Part shown: one piece after another, positions 34,289 through 42,725 of the stretch
How the letters are laid out: every line of letters starts with the position of its first letter
Numbering within the stretch: position 1 is the stretch's first letter
Made by a program: the position numbers and the translations under genes
NCBI GenBank assembly: GCA_963791575.1
Contig: CAWBSY010000010.1
Location: forward strand, 1-64,000
DNA: 64,000 nt
Source: JAOAPG01 sp963791575
Lineage (GTDB): Bacteria > Acidobacteriota > Terriglobia > Terriglobales > Acidobacteriaceae
Direction: 5' to 3'
Notes under the pieces: generated by a model
Databases searched by the model: none
Told to the model about the DNA's origin: nothing
The model's input: only the letters and a program-made list of their open reading frames with translations

Positions 34289-34321
34289 GAGAGGCCGGTC
34301 CTTACTCTGATCGGCCTCTTT
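34289..34321 (+). terminator. terminator after the coiled-coil protein gene
   Basis: AGAGGCCG (34290-34297) pairs with CGGCCTCT (34312-34319) around a 14-nt loop, followed by a short T-rich stretch. It lies 27 bases after the stop codon. Confidence 0.65.
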
Positions 34322-34460
34322 CGTTGCTCTGCTCGTTTACCAGAAATAGCGGAAGCCGAGAATGCAAATCCTGACCCTAGGTCTCAGGTCGTATGAACAC
34401 TTCCGGCCTGGGAGAGGACATGCGTGTACGCGCTCGTTCGGAATGCCAAGTGTTTCTCTT

Positions 34461-34495
34461 GAGGAATTGTTACGACAACATACGGCGGTTAGCAT
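34461..34495 (+). promoter_or_regulatory. stress-type promoter, copy 3
   Basis: GAGGAATTGTTA (34461-34472), 17 bases, TAGCAT (34490-34495). It lies 57 bases before the 34552 gene. Confidence 0.8.
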
Positions 34496-34551
34496 CGTGA
34501 AGGTGAGATTCAACAGAATTACAACAACAATTTTGCTCGAAGGAGCCTGAT

Positions 34552-34899
34552 ATGAATAAGCTAATGTCCATGTCTCTAGCGTTTGTGCTCGGGATGTCCA
34601 TGATTGCTGTAGCTCAGCAGACTACGAATCCGAACAGTAACCAAACCGGAAATGACCAGATGAGTCAGACCAATGCAAATGGGAATTCGAACAGCCAGCA
34701 AAAGGCTTCTGGAAAAGTCAGCAGTGATGGCAAGTCGTTTGTCAGTGACCAAGATAGTAAAAGTTGGACGGTAAACAATCCGTCCGCTTTGAAGGGCTAC
34801 GAAGGTCAGCACGTAATGATGTTGATACACTTCGATCCTGATACAAACACGATTCATGTCGTCTCACTGGAACCGCAAGGCCAGCAAAGCCCTCAATAG
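34552..34899 (+). CDS. small secreted protein (DUF5818-like)
   Basis: A 115-residue protein with a signal peptide (cleaved after VAQQ), a Gln/Asn/Ser-rich linker (about 24-55) and a compact C-terminal beta domain (SGKVSSDGKSFVSDQDSKSW ... YEGQHVMMLIHFDPDTNTIHVVSL). The C-terminal pattern matches small OB-like acidobacterial proteins annotated as DUF5818; that label is from memory and tentative. AAGGAG precedes the ATG. A stress-type promoter lies upstream; function unknown. Confidence 0.7.
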   Translation: MNKLMSMSLAFVLGMSMIAVAQQTTNPNSNQTGNDQMSQTNANGNSNSQQKASGKVSSDGKSFVSDQDSKSWTVNNPSALKGYEGQHVMMLIHFDPDTNTIHVVSLEPQGQQSPQ

Positions 34900-35147
34900 C
34901 GCAATAGAAGCAGAGCTTTGACTTTTAACCTGCGAAATACGGGTGTCTCTCTCAACGTCGGACGAAGAGGGAGATGACAGGGTGCAGCATGGGGAAGACT
35001 TTATGGATTCCTCGGGCTATGCGCCCTGTCGACTCATCCTGAAAATGTTAGTGCGCCATTCCCTGCCGGGCCGCCGTCGTGAACGCGTTGCGAATGATGC
35101 AAAGTAATGTAAGAGGATCTGCGATGACATTGGATTGGACTTGAGCG
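34900..35147. other. intergenic gap, nothing recognised
   Basis: Contains no convincing ORF and no copy of the stress promoter. Confidence 0.4.
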
Positions 35148-35372
35148 ATGGTTGAATTTGGCAGGACGTTAATTTTCTTCGCGGTGATTCTATTCGTGTT
35201 GGGCGTCCTGTTCTCGCTGCTTGGACGTACCAATCTGCCTATCGGCCGTCTGCCCGGAGATATTCTTTACCGCGGGAAAAATACAATCTTTTATTTTCCA
35301 CTCACAACTTCGATCCTGGTAAGCGTGGTTCTCTCAGTGTTGTTTTCCGTGATTGGTAAATTGCGCCGTTGA
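35148..35372 (+). CDS. DUF2905 small membrane protein
   Basis: A 74-residue protein with two membrane helices (about 8-26 and 50-70) and between them the family hallmark GRTNLPIGRLPGDILYRGKN. Members are widespread small inner-membrane proteins with no proven function. The ATG follows a weak ribosome-binding site. It sits in the stress island but without a visible stress-type promoter directly upstream. Confidence 0.88.
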   Translation: MVEFGRTLIFFAVILFVLGVLFSLLGRTNLPIGRLPGDILYRGKNTIFYFPLTTSILVSVVLSVLFSVIGKLRR

Positions 35373-35498
35373 AATCAACAACAACTCCATGGCTAGTGAT
35401 CTCGCCATTAGCACACCTATACCAAAGTCATACAAAAAACCACGACTTGTTGGTAGAGCAAATCTACATCCCCTTTCGATGCGGTAGTTCGCTCTCAT

Positions 35499-35533
35499 GA
35501 GGAATTGTTATTAGGGTCCGCGACCGCTAGCAT
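35499..35533 (+). promoter_or_regulatory. stress-type promoter, copy 4
   Basis: GAGGAATTGTTA (35499-35510), 17 bases, TAGCAT (35528-35533). A perfect match to the consensus; the next start codon is 21 bases away, on a 41-codon ORF. Confidence 0.8.
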
Positions 35534-35553
35534 TTTAATTAAGGAGCGACCTT

Positions 35554-35679
35554 ATGGAGGTTGCACACGGTAAGCAACTCTGCTTCGAATTAGCGGCTAT
35601 TTTGCGGCTGAAACGAATTGTATGGGATAGAGCGCCCCCGACTTCCACATTGCTGAAACCGACGGGTGCTTTTCAATGA
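35554..35679 (+). CDS. 41-residue ORF directly behind a consensus stress promoter
   Basis: ATG 35554 is preceded by AAGGAG at eight bases and lies 21 bases after the -10 box of a perfect stress-type promoter, so it would be translated from a very short leader. The peptide (starting MEVAHGKQLCFELAAILRL) has a hydrophobic stretch but no family resemblance. It may be a small stress peptide, a leader for the oxidoreductase gene 90 bases on, or fortuitous; the transcript could instead act as a small RNA. Confidence 0.4.
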   Translation: MEVAHGKQLCFELAAILRLKRIVWDRAPPTSTLLKPTGAFQ

Positions 35680-35768
35680 CTGTCCGGTAACAACTAGAGC
35701 ACGCGATTTAGGAAGTCTCAAGTAGAGAATCTGGGCCAACTGAGCCAAGCGGGCGCGGTGAGATTGCG

Positions 35769-36845
35769 ATGTGGAAATTAGATCTCATCGCGCCAGCCCA
35801 GTTTGCGTCATATACCGGAATCCAAAATCTGAAAATTCGAATGACCCTCAAGACCGCTGCAGACCGCACTCCGACGCTTCCCGCAACGATGAGGGCTGCC
35901 GCAATTGACCGCTTTGGTCCGCCGAAAGTCCTTACTGTCCACACCCTTCCGGTGCCGCAGTTTGGGTTACACGAAATGCTGATACAACTCTACGCCGCTG
36001 GAGTCGGTAGCTGGGATGCGTCGGTGCGGGACGGCTCATGGCGCCCGTACGGACGTCCCAAATTTCCGCTGGTGCCTGGTACCGATGGAGCGGGCGTAAT
36101 TGTGGCGAAAGGCTCGCGTATTAGGGAGTTCCATGTTGGCGACAGGGTTTATGGTGCTCACTATGCGAATCCAAAAGGCGGATTCTACGCAGAGTTCACG
36201 GTTTTGGACGAGCAGCACGTGGCGCGGGTTCCGAAACGTTTGGATATGCTGCAAGCTGGAGCGGCGCCGGTGCCAGGGTTGACCGCTTTGCAGGGGATCG
36301 ACGACCATCTGAATGTGCGTCGAGGAGAGACTGTGTTGATATTCGGCGCAACCGGTTCAGTAGGAACTCTAGCAATTCAGTTCGCAAGGCGACTTCATGC
36401 TCGCGTGCTGGCGACGGCCTCCGGCGGTGCTGCAGCCGCGCTGGTCCGAAAACTTGGCGCGAATAGCGTGATCGATGCTCGGAGCGCGGATGCCGCGGAG
36501 GAGCTTGAAAACCTTGCCCCTGATGGAATTGATGCTGTCCTTGCATTGGCGGGAGGGGAAGCGTTGGAAAGCCTTCTGCAGCACGTGCGAAAGGGCGGAC
36601 GAGTGGCATATCCCAATGGTGTGGAACCAGAGCCCACCCGCCAAAGGAAATATCGAGTCATTGCCTACGATGCAGAGGTTAGTCCAGCAAAGTTCGAAGA
36701 ACTGCAAAGTGCGGTGGATGAAGCACGGCTCCATGTGCCAATCGCGGCAACTTACCCACTGCCGCAGGCTGCGAACGCTCATATGCGGCTGGAGCGAGGT
36801 CACGTTCTCGGCAGACTCGCACTACGGATTCGAAGAAGTGGATAG
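35769..36845 (+). CDS. NADPH:quinone oxidoreductase-like protein (zinc-free MDR)
   Basis: A 358-residue medium-chain reductase without the zinc ligands of alcohol dehydrogenases. The GroES-like N-domain shows MRAAAIDRFGPPKVL and VPGTDGAGVIVAKG; the cofactor fold shows FGATGSVGTLAIQFARRL, typical for NADPH-binding quinone reductases. Start uncertain: ATG 35769 has GGTGAG upstream, while ATG 35889 would give the usual family N-terminus. It is followed 22 bases on by a peroxiredoxin, suggesting a redox-stress operon, and may be read from the promoter at 35499. Confidence 0.82.
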   Translation: MWKLDLIAPAQFASYTGIQNLKIRMTLKTAADRTPTLPATMRAAAIDRFGPPKVLTVHTLPVPQFGLHEMLIQLYAAGVGSWDASVRDGSWRPYGRPKFPLVPGTDGAGVIVAKGSRIREFHVGDRVYGAHYANPKGGFYAEFTVLDEQHVARVPKRLDMLQAGAAPVPGLTALQGIDDHLNVRRGETVLIFGATGSVGTLAIQFARRLHARVLATASGGAAAALVRKLGANSVIDARSADAAEELENLAPDGIDAVLALAGGEALESLLQHVRKGGRVAYPNGVEPEPTRQRKYRVIAYDAEVSPAKFEELQSAVDEARLHVPIAATYPLPQAANAHMRLERGHVLGRLALRIRRSG

Positions 36846-36867
36846 ATAAAAGAAGCGAGGTGAATAA

Positions 36868-37347
36868 ATGGCTCAAATTCTTCCTAAGGGAACGGTCGCT
36901 CCAGACTTCACGCTGAATGTTACGCCGGATCAAAAGCTATCTTTGCGTGAATTGCGAGGCAATCCTGTGATCCTTTCGTTTTATCCCGCTGATTGGAGCC
37001 CGGTGTGCGGAGATCAAATGACTCTGTACAACGAAGTCCTCCCGGAGTTCAAGAAGCATGATGCTGAGCTGTTAGGCATTTCTGTTGATGGCGCCTGGTG
37101 TCATGCCGCATTTGCAAAAGACCGCCATTTACATTTTCCCTTACTGTCCGATTTTGAGCCGAAAGGCGCGGTCGCAAAACAGTACGGGGCATACCGGGAC
37201 AAAGATGGTTTTTGCGAAAGGGCACTCTTTGTACTGGATAAAGATGGAAAAGTCTTCTGGAGTTATTGTTCGCCGGTTGCGGTGAATCCGGGAGCGGACG
37301 GCATTCTGCAAGCATTGGAAGAGCTTCCCAGACAAAAAGCTGCGTAA
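36868..37347 (+). CDS. peroxiredoxin (AhpC/TSA family)
   Basis: Reduces peroxides through a redox-active cysteine. Of 159 residues the peroxidatic site is DWSPVCGDQ with Cys47, where most relatives have Thr rather than Gly after the Cys. Further Cys at YRDKDGFCERALFVLDKDG and WSYCSP could resolve the disulfide. No signal peptide, so cytoplasmic. AAGCGAGG lies upstream of the ATG. Second gene of a redox operon, 12 bases before a DsbA-like protein. Confidence 0.9.
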   Translation: MAQILPKGTVAPDFTLNVTPDQKLSLRELRGNPVILSFYPADWSPVCGDQMTLYNEVLPEFKKHDAELLGISVDGAWCHAAFAKDRHLHFPLLSDFEPKGAVAKQYGAYRDKDGFCERALFVLDKDGKVFWSYCSPVAVNPGADGILQALEELPRQKAA

Positions 37348-37359
37348 AAAGGACTAGTC

Positions 37360-37902
37360 ATGAGCGTATTAAAAATTCCAGTTTCGTCGAATGACCACAT
37401 TCAAGGTGATGAGCACGCCCCTGTGACGCTTTTGGAATACGGTGATTATGAGTGCCCACATTGTGGTCTTGCATATCACATCATCAAGTCGCTGCAGCGG
37501 CACTACGGGCGAGAGCTGAAATTTGTCTTTAGAAATTTTCCGCTTACTGAAATCCATCCGTTGGCCGAACCTGCGGCAGAGGCTGCGGAATTCGCAGGCG
37601 TACATGACCGCTTTTGGGAGATGCACGATGGCATTTACGAAAACCAGGACCGACTAGATATGCCTCTTCTGTTCGAGTTGGGGAGAGAACTGGAATTGCC
37701 GGCGCTCGGGCTTCGCAGCGCAATTGAGAACCACGATTTTGCGCAGAAGATCCGCGGCGATTTCTTGGGCGGCGTCCGCAGTGGTGTCAATGGCACTCCG
37801 ACTTTTTTCATAAATAATGTGAGGCACGAGGGTTCGTACGATTTTGAAACTCTTTCCTCCGCGATTGACGCGTGGCTTTTACAACTCCGAACTGCTGCCT
37901 GA
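37360..37902 (+). CDS. DsbA-like thioredoxin-fold protein
   Basis: A 180-residue thioredoxin-fold protein with the active site ECPHCG (Cys32, Cys35) near the N-terminus and the cis-Pro segment GVNGTPTFFINN near the end. It lacks a signal peptide, so unlike classical DsbA it probably works in the cytoplasm, as do relatives fused to or near NhaA-type antiporters. It follows the peroxiredoxin by 12 bases; a link in peroxide or thiol stress is likely from context. Confidence 0.88.
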   Translation: MSVLKIPVSSNDHIQGDEHAPVTLLEYGDYECPHCGLAYHIIKSLQRHYGRELKFVFRNFPLTEIHPLAEPAAEAAEFAGVHDRFWEMHDGIYENQDRLDMPLLFELGRELELPALGLRSAIENHDFAQKIRGDFLGGVRSGVNGTPTFFINNVRHEGSYDFETLSSAIDAWLLQLRTAA

Positions 37903-37945
37903 TATGTCGGTCTAAATGCAGCGGGGAATTTTGTAGGGAGGGAAC

Positions 37946-38449
37946 ATGGCTCGCCGGGCTTTGCTGGGTTGGAGGTGCAGCAGTTGTGGTGAACTCATCA
38001 CCAAGATCGAGGATGGATGGGTCGAATGGCTTGCCAGCGATGATGACCAGGGAACCGCAAATTTAAGAAGTCTACGGCTGGTTCATCGGTGGGTCGTCGA
38101 GTCTGGATCTTCCTCGCGACGTTATTGCCGATTCGATGACCGGCGCGAATTCCAGAAAGATCGCAGTATTGTGGAAGGACTGTCACTGGAGAGATTTGTC
38201 GGGCCTGACGGACTGATGCTTCTGCTGTCGTTTGTGGCCGACGGCGAAATGCCAACGGACGATATTCTCGAATTGACCAAGAGAGTGCAAATTCCGGGGT
38301 ATGAGCAGGTGCGAGAGTTGATCCACGATGCAAGCACTGCGGGAGTAATTGCGCCTGTTATTGCGGACCGATATTACATTCAATCCGAAATCCAGGAACT
38401 GCTGAGGTGGGACGTGGATGAGATAACGCCAAGAAATCCTGCTGCGTAA
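37946..38449 (+). CDS. hypothetical protein with N-terminal CxxC motif
   Basis: A 167-residue protein with WRCSSCGELITKI at the N-terminus, a two-Cys knuckle that may bind metal with a His or Cys further on. The remaining helical domain (SLERFVGPDGLMLLLSFV; LELTKRVQIPGYEQVRELIHDA) resembles nothing I can name. GGGAGGG precedes the ATG. Last gene of the peroxiredoxin-DsbA group. Confidence 0.65.
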   Translation: MARRALLGWRCSSCGELITKIEDGWVEWLASDDDQGTANLRSLRLVHRWVVESGSSSRRYCRFDDRREFQKDRSIVEGLSLERFVGPDGLMLLLSFVADGEMPTDDILELTKRVQIPGYEQVRELIHDASTAGVIAPVIADRYYIQSEIQELLRWDVDEITPRNPAA

Positions 38450-38544
38450 TGGCTGGCAAACGCAAGCCACGAACAACGATCAGAAATAACTGCCCTGTAG
38501 CTCAATGAAATTGCCAAAGTCACTTCTCTAACTCCACAGGGTTA

Positions 38545-39485
38545 TCAGGCGGCGCGTCCATGTCGTTCGCGATCGGACAGGCGCTTCACGAACGCTTCAT
38601 ACTTTTCCTTGAATTTTGAGAATACAGACATCGTGTCTCCCGTACCTTTCAGCTGTTTTTCAAGGTTGGAAATGTCGTCGTTTAACGACGCGTATTCCGG
38701 ATCGCTTCGACGCATAGCCTAATTCCTTCGACCTCTGTAGTTCATTTCTAGCTCTTTCCAAAGCGCTTTGCGCCGCATTCTTATCGCTTTGGCGTTTCGC
38801 TTGGGCCTCGTTGATTGCCTCGCGCGCAAGAAGCAGCGGGATCGGCGTAGTTCGATCGATAGCCATAAGGGTATTGAGAGCCGTTAGCAAAATAGTCTTG
38901 GCTTCTTGAGTCTTCTTCTGGTCTAGCAGGCGCGCGGCATCTTGTAACGCGGCCGGATAAGTTGCAAGGGGAAGGTTATATGTACGCACGCGGATTTCGC
39001 TCATGAGCGCGTGAAGTAAAACACGCGCAGTCGGAAAATCTTTATCGTCAACGGCTCGTGATGCGTCCTTTGCGAGGTCCAGAATCGCTTGAGGGTCTCT
39101 GCGGCGCGGTATCGATAACATCTACTTCCACACTCACCGGTATGAGGGCAGTTGACGGATTACGTGCCAGCAGAATATTGATCTTGCCAGTAGCGCGCTC
39201 AATGTCCGCAAGGGCTTCGTCGGTCTTGTTCGCCGCGATTGCCTTGATGGCCTTTTCCGTTTCGTCGACGGCAGCAAGGGCGTCCTTGTCTACAGTATTC
39301 GCGGCTTGTTGTTCAGCTTGTTTACGCTGTTTCTCAACTTCGGGCCGCGCTTGTGCCTGGGTATCCGGCTTTGTCGCGGACGAGGTTTCGCTGGAATTGT
39401 TCGCGTTCACAAGTGTGGCGAGCCCCAGACACAACACAACCGACATCCCTAAAACAGAAGCCAAAATCCCGATGATGTCTCTCAT
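38545..39485 (-). pseudogene. YfdX-family protein, interrupted by two frameshifts
   Basis: A secreted YfdX-type protein, a stress-linked family of unknown biochemical role. ATG 39485 opens a signal peptide, then VDKDALAAVDETEKAIKAI and RATGKINILLARNPSTALIPVSVEVDVIDTAP (read in pieces). Near 39105 an extra C shifts the frame; the next frame continues RDPQAILDLAKDASRAVDD and MSEIRVRTYNLPLATYPAAL. Near 38716 an extra T shifts it again; a third frame completes SDPEYASLNDDISNLEKQL to a TGA at 38545. Repaired, the protein is about 312 residues, normal for YfdX. All three segments keep conserved sequence, so the breaks are recent or artefactual. A stress-type promoter lies 45 bases upstream. Confidence 0.8.
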
Positions 39486-39529
39486 ACAAACCCTTTCTCG
39501 CGTCCTGCTCAAACACTTCAGCTGAGAGA

Positions 39530-39564
39530 ATCCTATCGACAGGAGATGCCGACAACAATTCCTC
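39530..39564 (-). promoter_or_regulatory. stress-type promoter, copy 5 (yfdX)
   Basis: On the minus strand GAGGAATTGTTG (39564-39553), 17 bases, TAGGAT (39535-39530), ahead of the yfdX start at 39485. Confidence 0.7.
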
Positions 39565-39751
39565 GACAGTGCGAGCTGCAAATCCTAAACCACACATATT
39601 ATGAGGTTGGCTGAGTTTCTTAGACGCCCTTGGGGCTCTTGCGGTAGTGGGAAAGTCAGTGGATCGCTCTAGGACAAAGGACTAATGGGGCAGTCTGACC
39701 TTGGTCAGAACTTTCGATAAGCAGTTTTTTAGACGCCCCCTTCGTTCACTT

Positions 39752-39786
39752 GACGAATTGTTAACGCCACCCGCGCCCACTAGCAT
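39752..39786 (+). promoter_or_regulatory. stress-type promoter, copy 6
   Basis: GACGAATTGTTA (39752-39763), 17 bases, TAGCAT (39781-39786). It is divergent from copy 5 and precedes the DUF4136 gene by about 140 bases. Confidence 0.75.
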
Positions 39787-39925
39787 TTTGACTTAGGAGG
39801 CTGGAGTGCTTTCCGGCTCCTCTCAGTCCGCAAGATGATTCTTGGGCTGGAAAGGTTAGGTGTTTGCTGATCCGGCATTGTCAATTCTTAGGAAACAGTC
39901 TGCTGTAAGAAACGAAGGAGAACAC

Positions 39926-40450
39926 ATGAAGCTTCGATTCCGTTTTGCGATGTTTCTCGCTGTCCTACTGGCTGCAACCGTTAACGCATTTTCCCGTGAA
40001 ATAAAATATGACTACGATCATCACGCCAATTTTTCCCAGTACAAGACGTATTCATGGGCCAAAGTGGACATGCCTGATCCCATATGGAATGACCGGGTCA
40101 AAGAGGCGGTCGATAAACAACTTTCGGCGAAAGGATGGACAGAGGTTCCGAGCGGCGGAGATGTTTCGATCGTTGCGGTTGGTACCACTCATGAAAAACC
40201 GACTCTGCAAACATTTTATGATGGTTTCGACGGATGGATGTGGGGCGGCTTTCAAGATGCAATGGCGACCACGACGGTGCAAAACTACGAAGTAGGAACA
40301 TTGGTGATTGATATGTTCGACAGCAGAACTAAGAAATTGATTTGGCGAGGCTCAGCAAGTGACACGATTTCCGATAAGCCGGAAAAGAACATAAAAGATC
40401 TCGACAAGAGTGTGGAAAAGCTATTCAATCATTTTCCACCCCGCGCGTGA
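39926..40450 (+). CDS. DUF4136 exported protein
   Basis: A 174-residue protein with a signal peptide (MKLRFRFAMFLAVLLAA) and a DUF4136 body, recognisable from DHHANFSQYKTYSWAK near the start and YEVGTLVIDMFDSRTKKLIWRG near the middle. The family is periplasmic or lipoprotein-like with no settled function. ATG 39926 is chosen because GAAGGAG lies just upstream. It has a stress-type promoter and precedes dnaK by 60 bases, so partial co-transcription is possible. Confidence 0.85.
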   Translation: MKLRFRFAMFLAVLLAATVNAFSREIKYDYDHHANFSQYKTYSWAKVDMPDPIWNDRVKEAVDKQLSAKGWTEVPSGGDVSIVAVGTTHEKPTLQTFYDGFDGWMWGGFQDAMATTTVQNYEVGTLVIDMFDSRTKKLIWRGSASDTISDKPEKNIKDLDKSVEKLFNHFPPRA

Positions 40451-40510
40451 AGCCAGTATTTAGAGGTACGTTTATAAATTAGGTCCATTGACAAATTTGG
40501 AGACAACAAA

Positions 40511-42436
40511 ATGGCCAAGATTATCGGCATTGACCTCGGAACAACGAACTCCGTGGTCGCAGTTATGGAAGGAGGAGAACCCAAGGTTATCCCCAACGAA
40601 GAAGGAGGCCGAACCACTCCTTCGGTCGTCGCTTTTACCAAGACTGGAGAAATACTTGTCGGTCAGGTAGCCAAGCGCCAGGCGATCACCAATCCCGAAA
40701 ACACTATCTATTCCATTAAGCGCTTCATGGGACGCCGTTATGAAGAAGTGACGGAAGAATTGAAGATGGTGCCCTTTAAGGTCGAGCCTGAGGGAGACCA
40801 TGTGGTGATCGTCGCTCAGGGGAAACGGTATACACCGCAGCAGATCTCCGCCATGATTTTGCAGAAACTCAGGAAAGCCGCGGAAGATTACTTAGGCGAT
40901 AGCGTAAATGAAGCCGTGATTACCGTACCAGCGTACTTCAATGATTCGCAGCGCCAAGGAACGAAGGATGCGGGAAAAATCGCAGGGCTGGATGTGAAGA
41001 GAATCATTAACGAGCCCACAGCAGCCGCGTTAGCCTATGGCCTCGATAAGAAGAAAGACGAGACCATCGCTGTCTACGACTTCGGGGGTGGAACGTTCGA
41101 CATCTCAATCCTCGAAGTCGGCGACGGCGTAATTGAAGTGAAAGCAACTAACGGCGACACCCATTTGGGCGGCGACAATATTGATCAGCGGTTAGTGGAT
41201 TGGCTGATCGACGAGTTCAAGAAGGATGAAGGACTTGACCTACGCGCCAAGGGCAACGAGATGGCGCTACAGCGTCTACGGGACGCAGCTGAGCGCGCGA
41301 AGATTGAACTCTCCACTACGATGGAGACGGAAATTAATCTGCCCTTCATTACTGCCGACAGCAGCGGTCCGAAACACTTAGTTAAGAAACTGACCCGCGC
41401 CAAGCTGGAGTCCATGGTAGCGGATCTGATTCAGCGCTCCGTTCCACCCTGCCAGCAATGCATGAAGGACGCAGATGTGGACGCGAGCAAGATCAACGAA
41501 GTCGTACTGGTCGGCGGTCAGACGCGCATGCCGCGCATTCAACAACTGGTAAAAGAGCTTTTCGGCAAGGAAGGTAACAAGAGCGTAAACCCGGACGAAG
41601 TAGTTGCAGTGGGCGCTGCAGTCCAGGGCGGCGTCTTGCAGGGCGATGTAAAAGATATGCTTCTGCTCGACGTTACTCCGCTGACACTCGCGATTGAAAC
41701 TCAGGGTGGCGTAGCTACACCAATGATTCCGCGCAACACCACGATTCCCACCAAGAAGACGGAAACGTTCTCCACTGCCGCAGATAATCAGACTTCAGTC
41801 GAAGTTCATGTTCTGCAAGGCGAGCGTCCTTTGGCTAGCCAGGATCGGACACTCGGTAAATTTCAATTAACAGGAATTCCGCCAGCACCCCGGGGTGTGC
41901 CGCAAATCCAGGTGACATTCGACATTGATGCGAATGGCATTCTTAATGTAAACGCCAAAGACTTGGCCACAGGTAAAGATCAGAAAATCGCGATTACGTC
42001 GTCCTCAGGTTTAAGTAAAGAGGATGTCGAGCGGATGGCGAAAGAGGCGGAAGCCCATTCCGCGGAAGATAAGGAACGGCGCGAACAAATCGAATCCAAG
42101 AACCAACTGGATTCATTGGTCTACAGCGTAGAGAAAATGCTACGCGAAAATGGTGACAAGATTTCTGGATCGGACCGCGCCAATGTTGAGAACGCGATTG
42201 CGGACGCGAAGAAAGCACTGGAATCCAGCGACAAGCGCACTATGGACCAGGCACGCGAGCGGCTAACTCAAGCGTCTCACAAATTAGCGGAGGAGATGTA
42301 TAAGGCGGCTCAGCCGCAAGGCGCAGGCCCAAGTGCCGGTGCAGGTCCAGCTCCTGGTGCTGACGGTCAGAGCAAGAAAGATGAAGGAGTGGTGGATGCC
42401 GAATACGTGGATGTCGACGAGCGGAAGTCGGCTTAG
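40511..42436 (+). CDS. dnaK: chaperone DnaK (Hsp70)
   Basis: ATP-dependent chaperone of 641 residues. The nucleotide-binding domain starts IIGIDLGTTNSVVAVMEGG (from residue 4) and includes YDFGGGTFDISILEVG and the hinge region VLVGGQTRMPRIQ; the substrate domain includes LLLDVTPLTLAIETQGG. The tail is Gly/Ala/Pro-rich and ends VVDAEYVDVDE, a variant of the usual acidic ending. Length and motifs are canonical. It is not beside grpE or dnaJ but leads a three-gene operon with a small ferredoxin-fold protein and a sigma-70-like protein, so it is probably a stress-specific DnaK copy. Confidence 0.96.
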   Translation: MAKIIGIDLGTTNSVVAVMEGGEPKVIPNEEGGRTTPSVVAFTKTGEILVGQVAKRQAITNPENTIYSIKRFMGRRYEEVTEELKMVPFKVEPEGDHVVIVAQGKRYTPQQISAMILQKLRKAAEDYLGDSVNEAVITVPAYFNDSQRQGTKDAGKIAGLDVKRIINEPTAAALAYGLDKKKDETIAVYDFGGGTFDISILEVGDGVIEVKATNGDTHLGGDNIDQRLVDWLIDEFKKDEGLDLRAKGNEMALQRLRDAAERAKIELSTTMETEINLPFITADSSGPKHLVKKLTRAKLESMVADLIQRSVPPCQQCMKDADVDASKINEVVLVGGQTRMPRIQQLVKELFGKEGNKSVNPDEVVAVGAAVQGGVLQGDVKDMLLLDVTPLTLAIETQGGVATPMIPRNTTIPTKKTETFSTAADNQTSVEVHVLQGERPLASQDRTLGKFQLTGIPPAPRGVPQIQVTFDIDANGILNVNAKDLATGKDQKIAITSSSGLSKEDVERMAKEAEAHSAEDKERREQIESKNQLDSLVYSVEKMLRENGDKISGSDRANVENAIADAKKALESSDKRTMDQARERLTQASHKLAEEMYKAAQPQGAGPSAGAGPAPGADGQSKKDEGVVDAEYVDVDERKSA

Positions 42437-42473
42437 GTTTGCGAGCTAGTTCTAGCTAAAGGACCGCAGCCAG

Positions 42474-42725
42474 ATGACCTTGCTGGACAGTACATTTTTC
42501 TACGCCTCTCCTCCAACTGAGAATGCCTTGCGAGCACTGGACCGAATTCGCGAAGTGTATGGGTTTCGCCAAATCTCTTTTAACGAGAATGCGCGTGCCA
42601 TTTGGGTGGAATATGACGCCTCTCATCTAACCGGCAGTGATATTGAGGCATTGTTGCGGGATGCCGGAATCCAGCTTTGCTCCTCTAATTTCGCAAAGAC
42701 GAACATTAGTCAGAGGCCAAGTTGA
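42474..42725 (+). CDS. small ferredoxin-fold protein (HMA-like)
   Basis: An 83-residue protein with a predicted beta-alpha-beta-beta-alpha-beta layout (FFYASPPTENALRALDRIRE; RAIWVEYDASHLTGSDIEALLRDAG) like heavy-metal-associated domains but without the CxxC metal site. Its TGA overlaps the TTG start of the sigma-like gene (TTGA), so translation is probably coupled. Function unknown; it may regulate its partner. Confidence 0.6.
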   Translation: MTLLDSTFFYASPPTENALRALDRIREVYGFRQISFNENARAIWVEYDASHLTGSDIEALLRDAGIQLCSSNFAKTNISQRPS

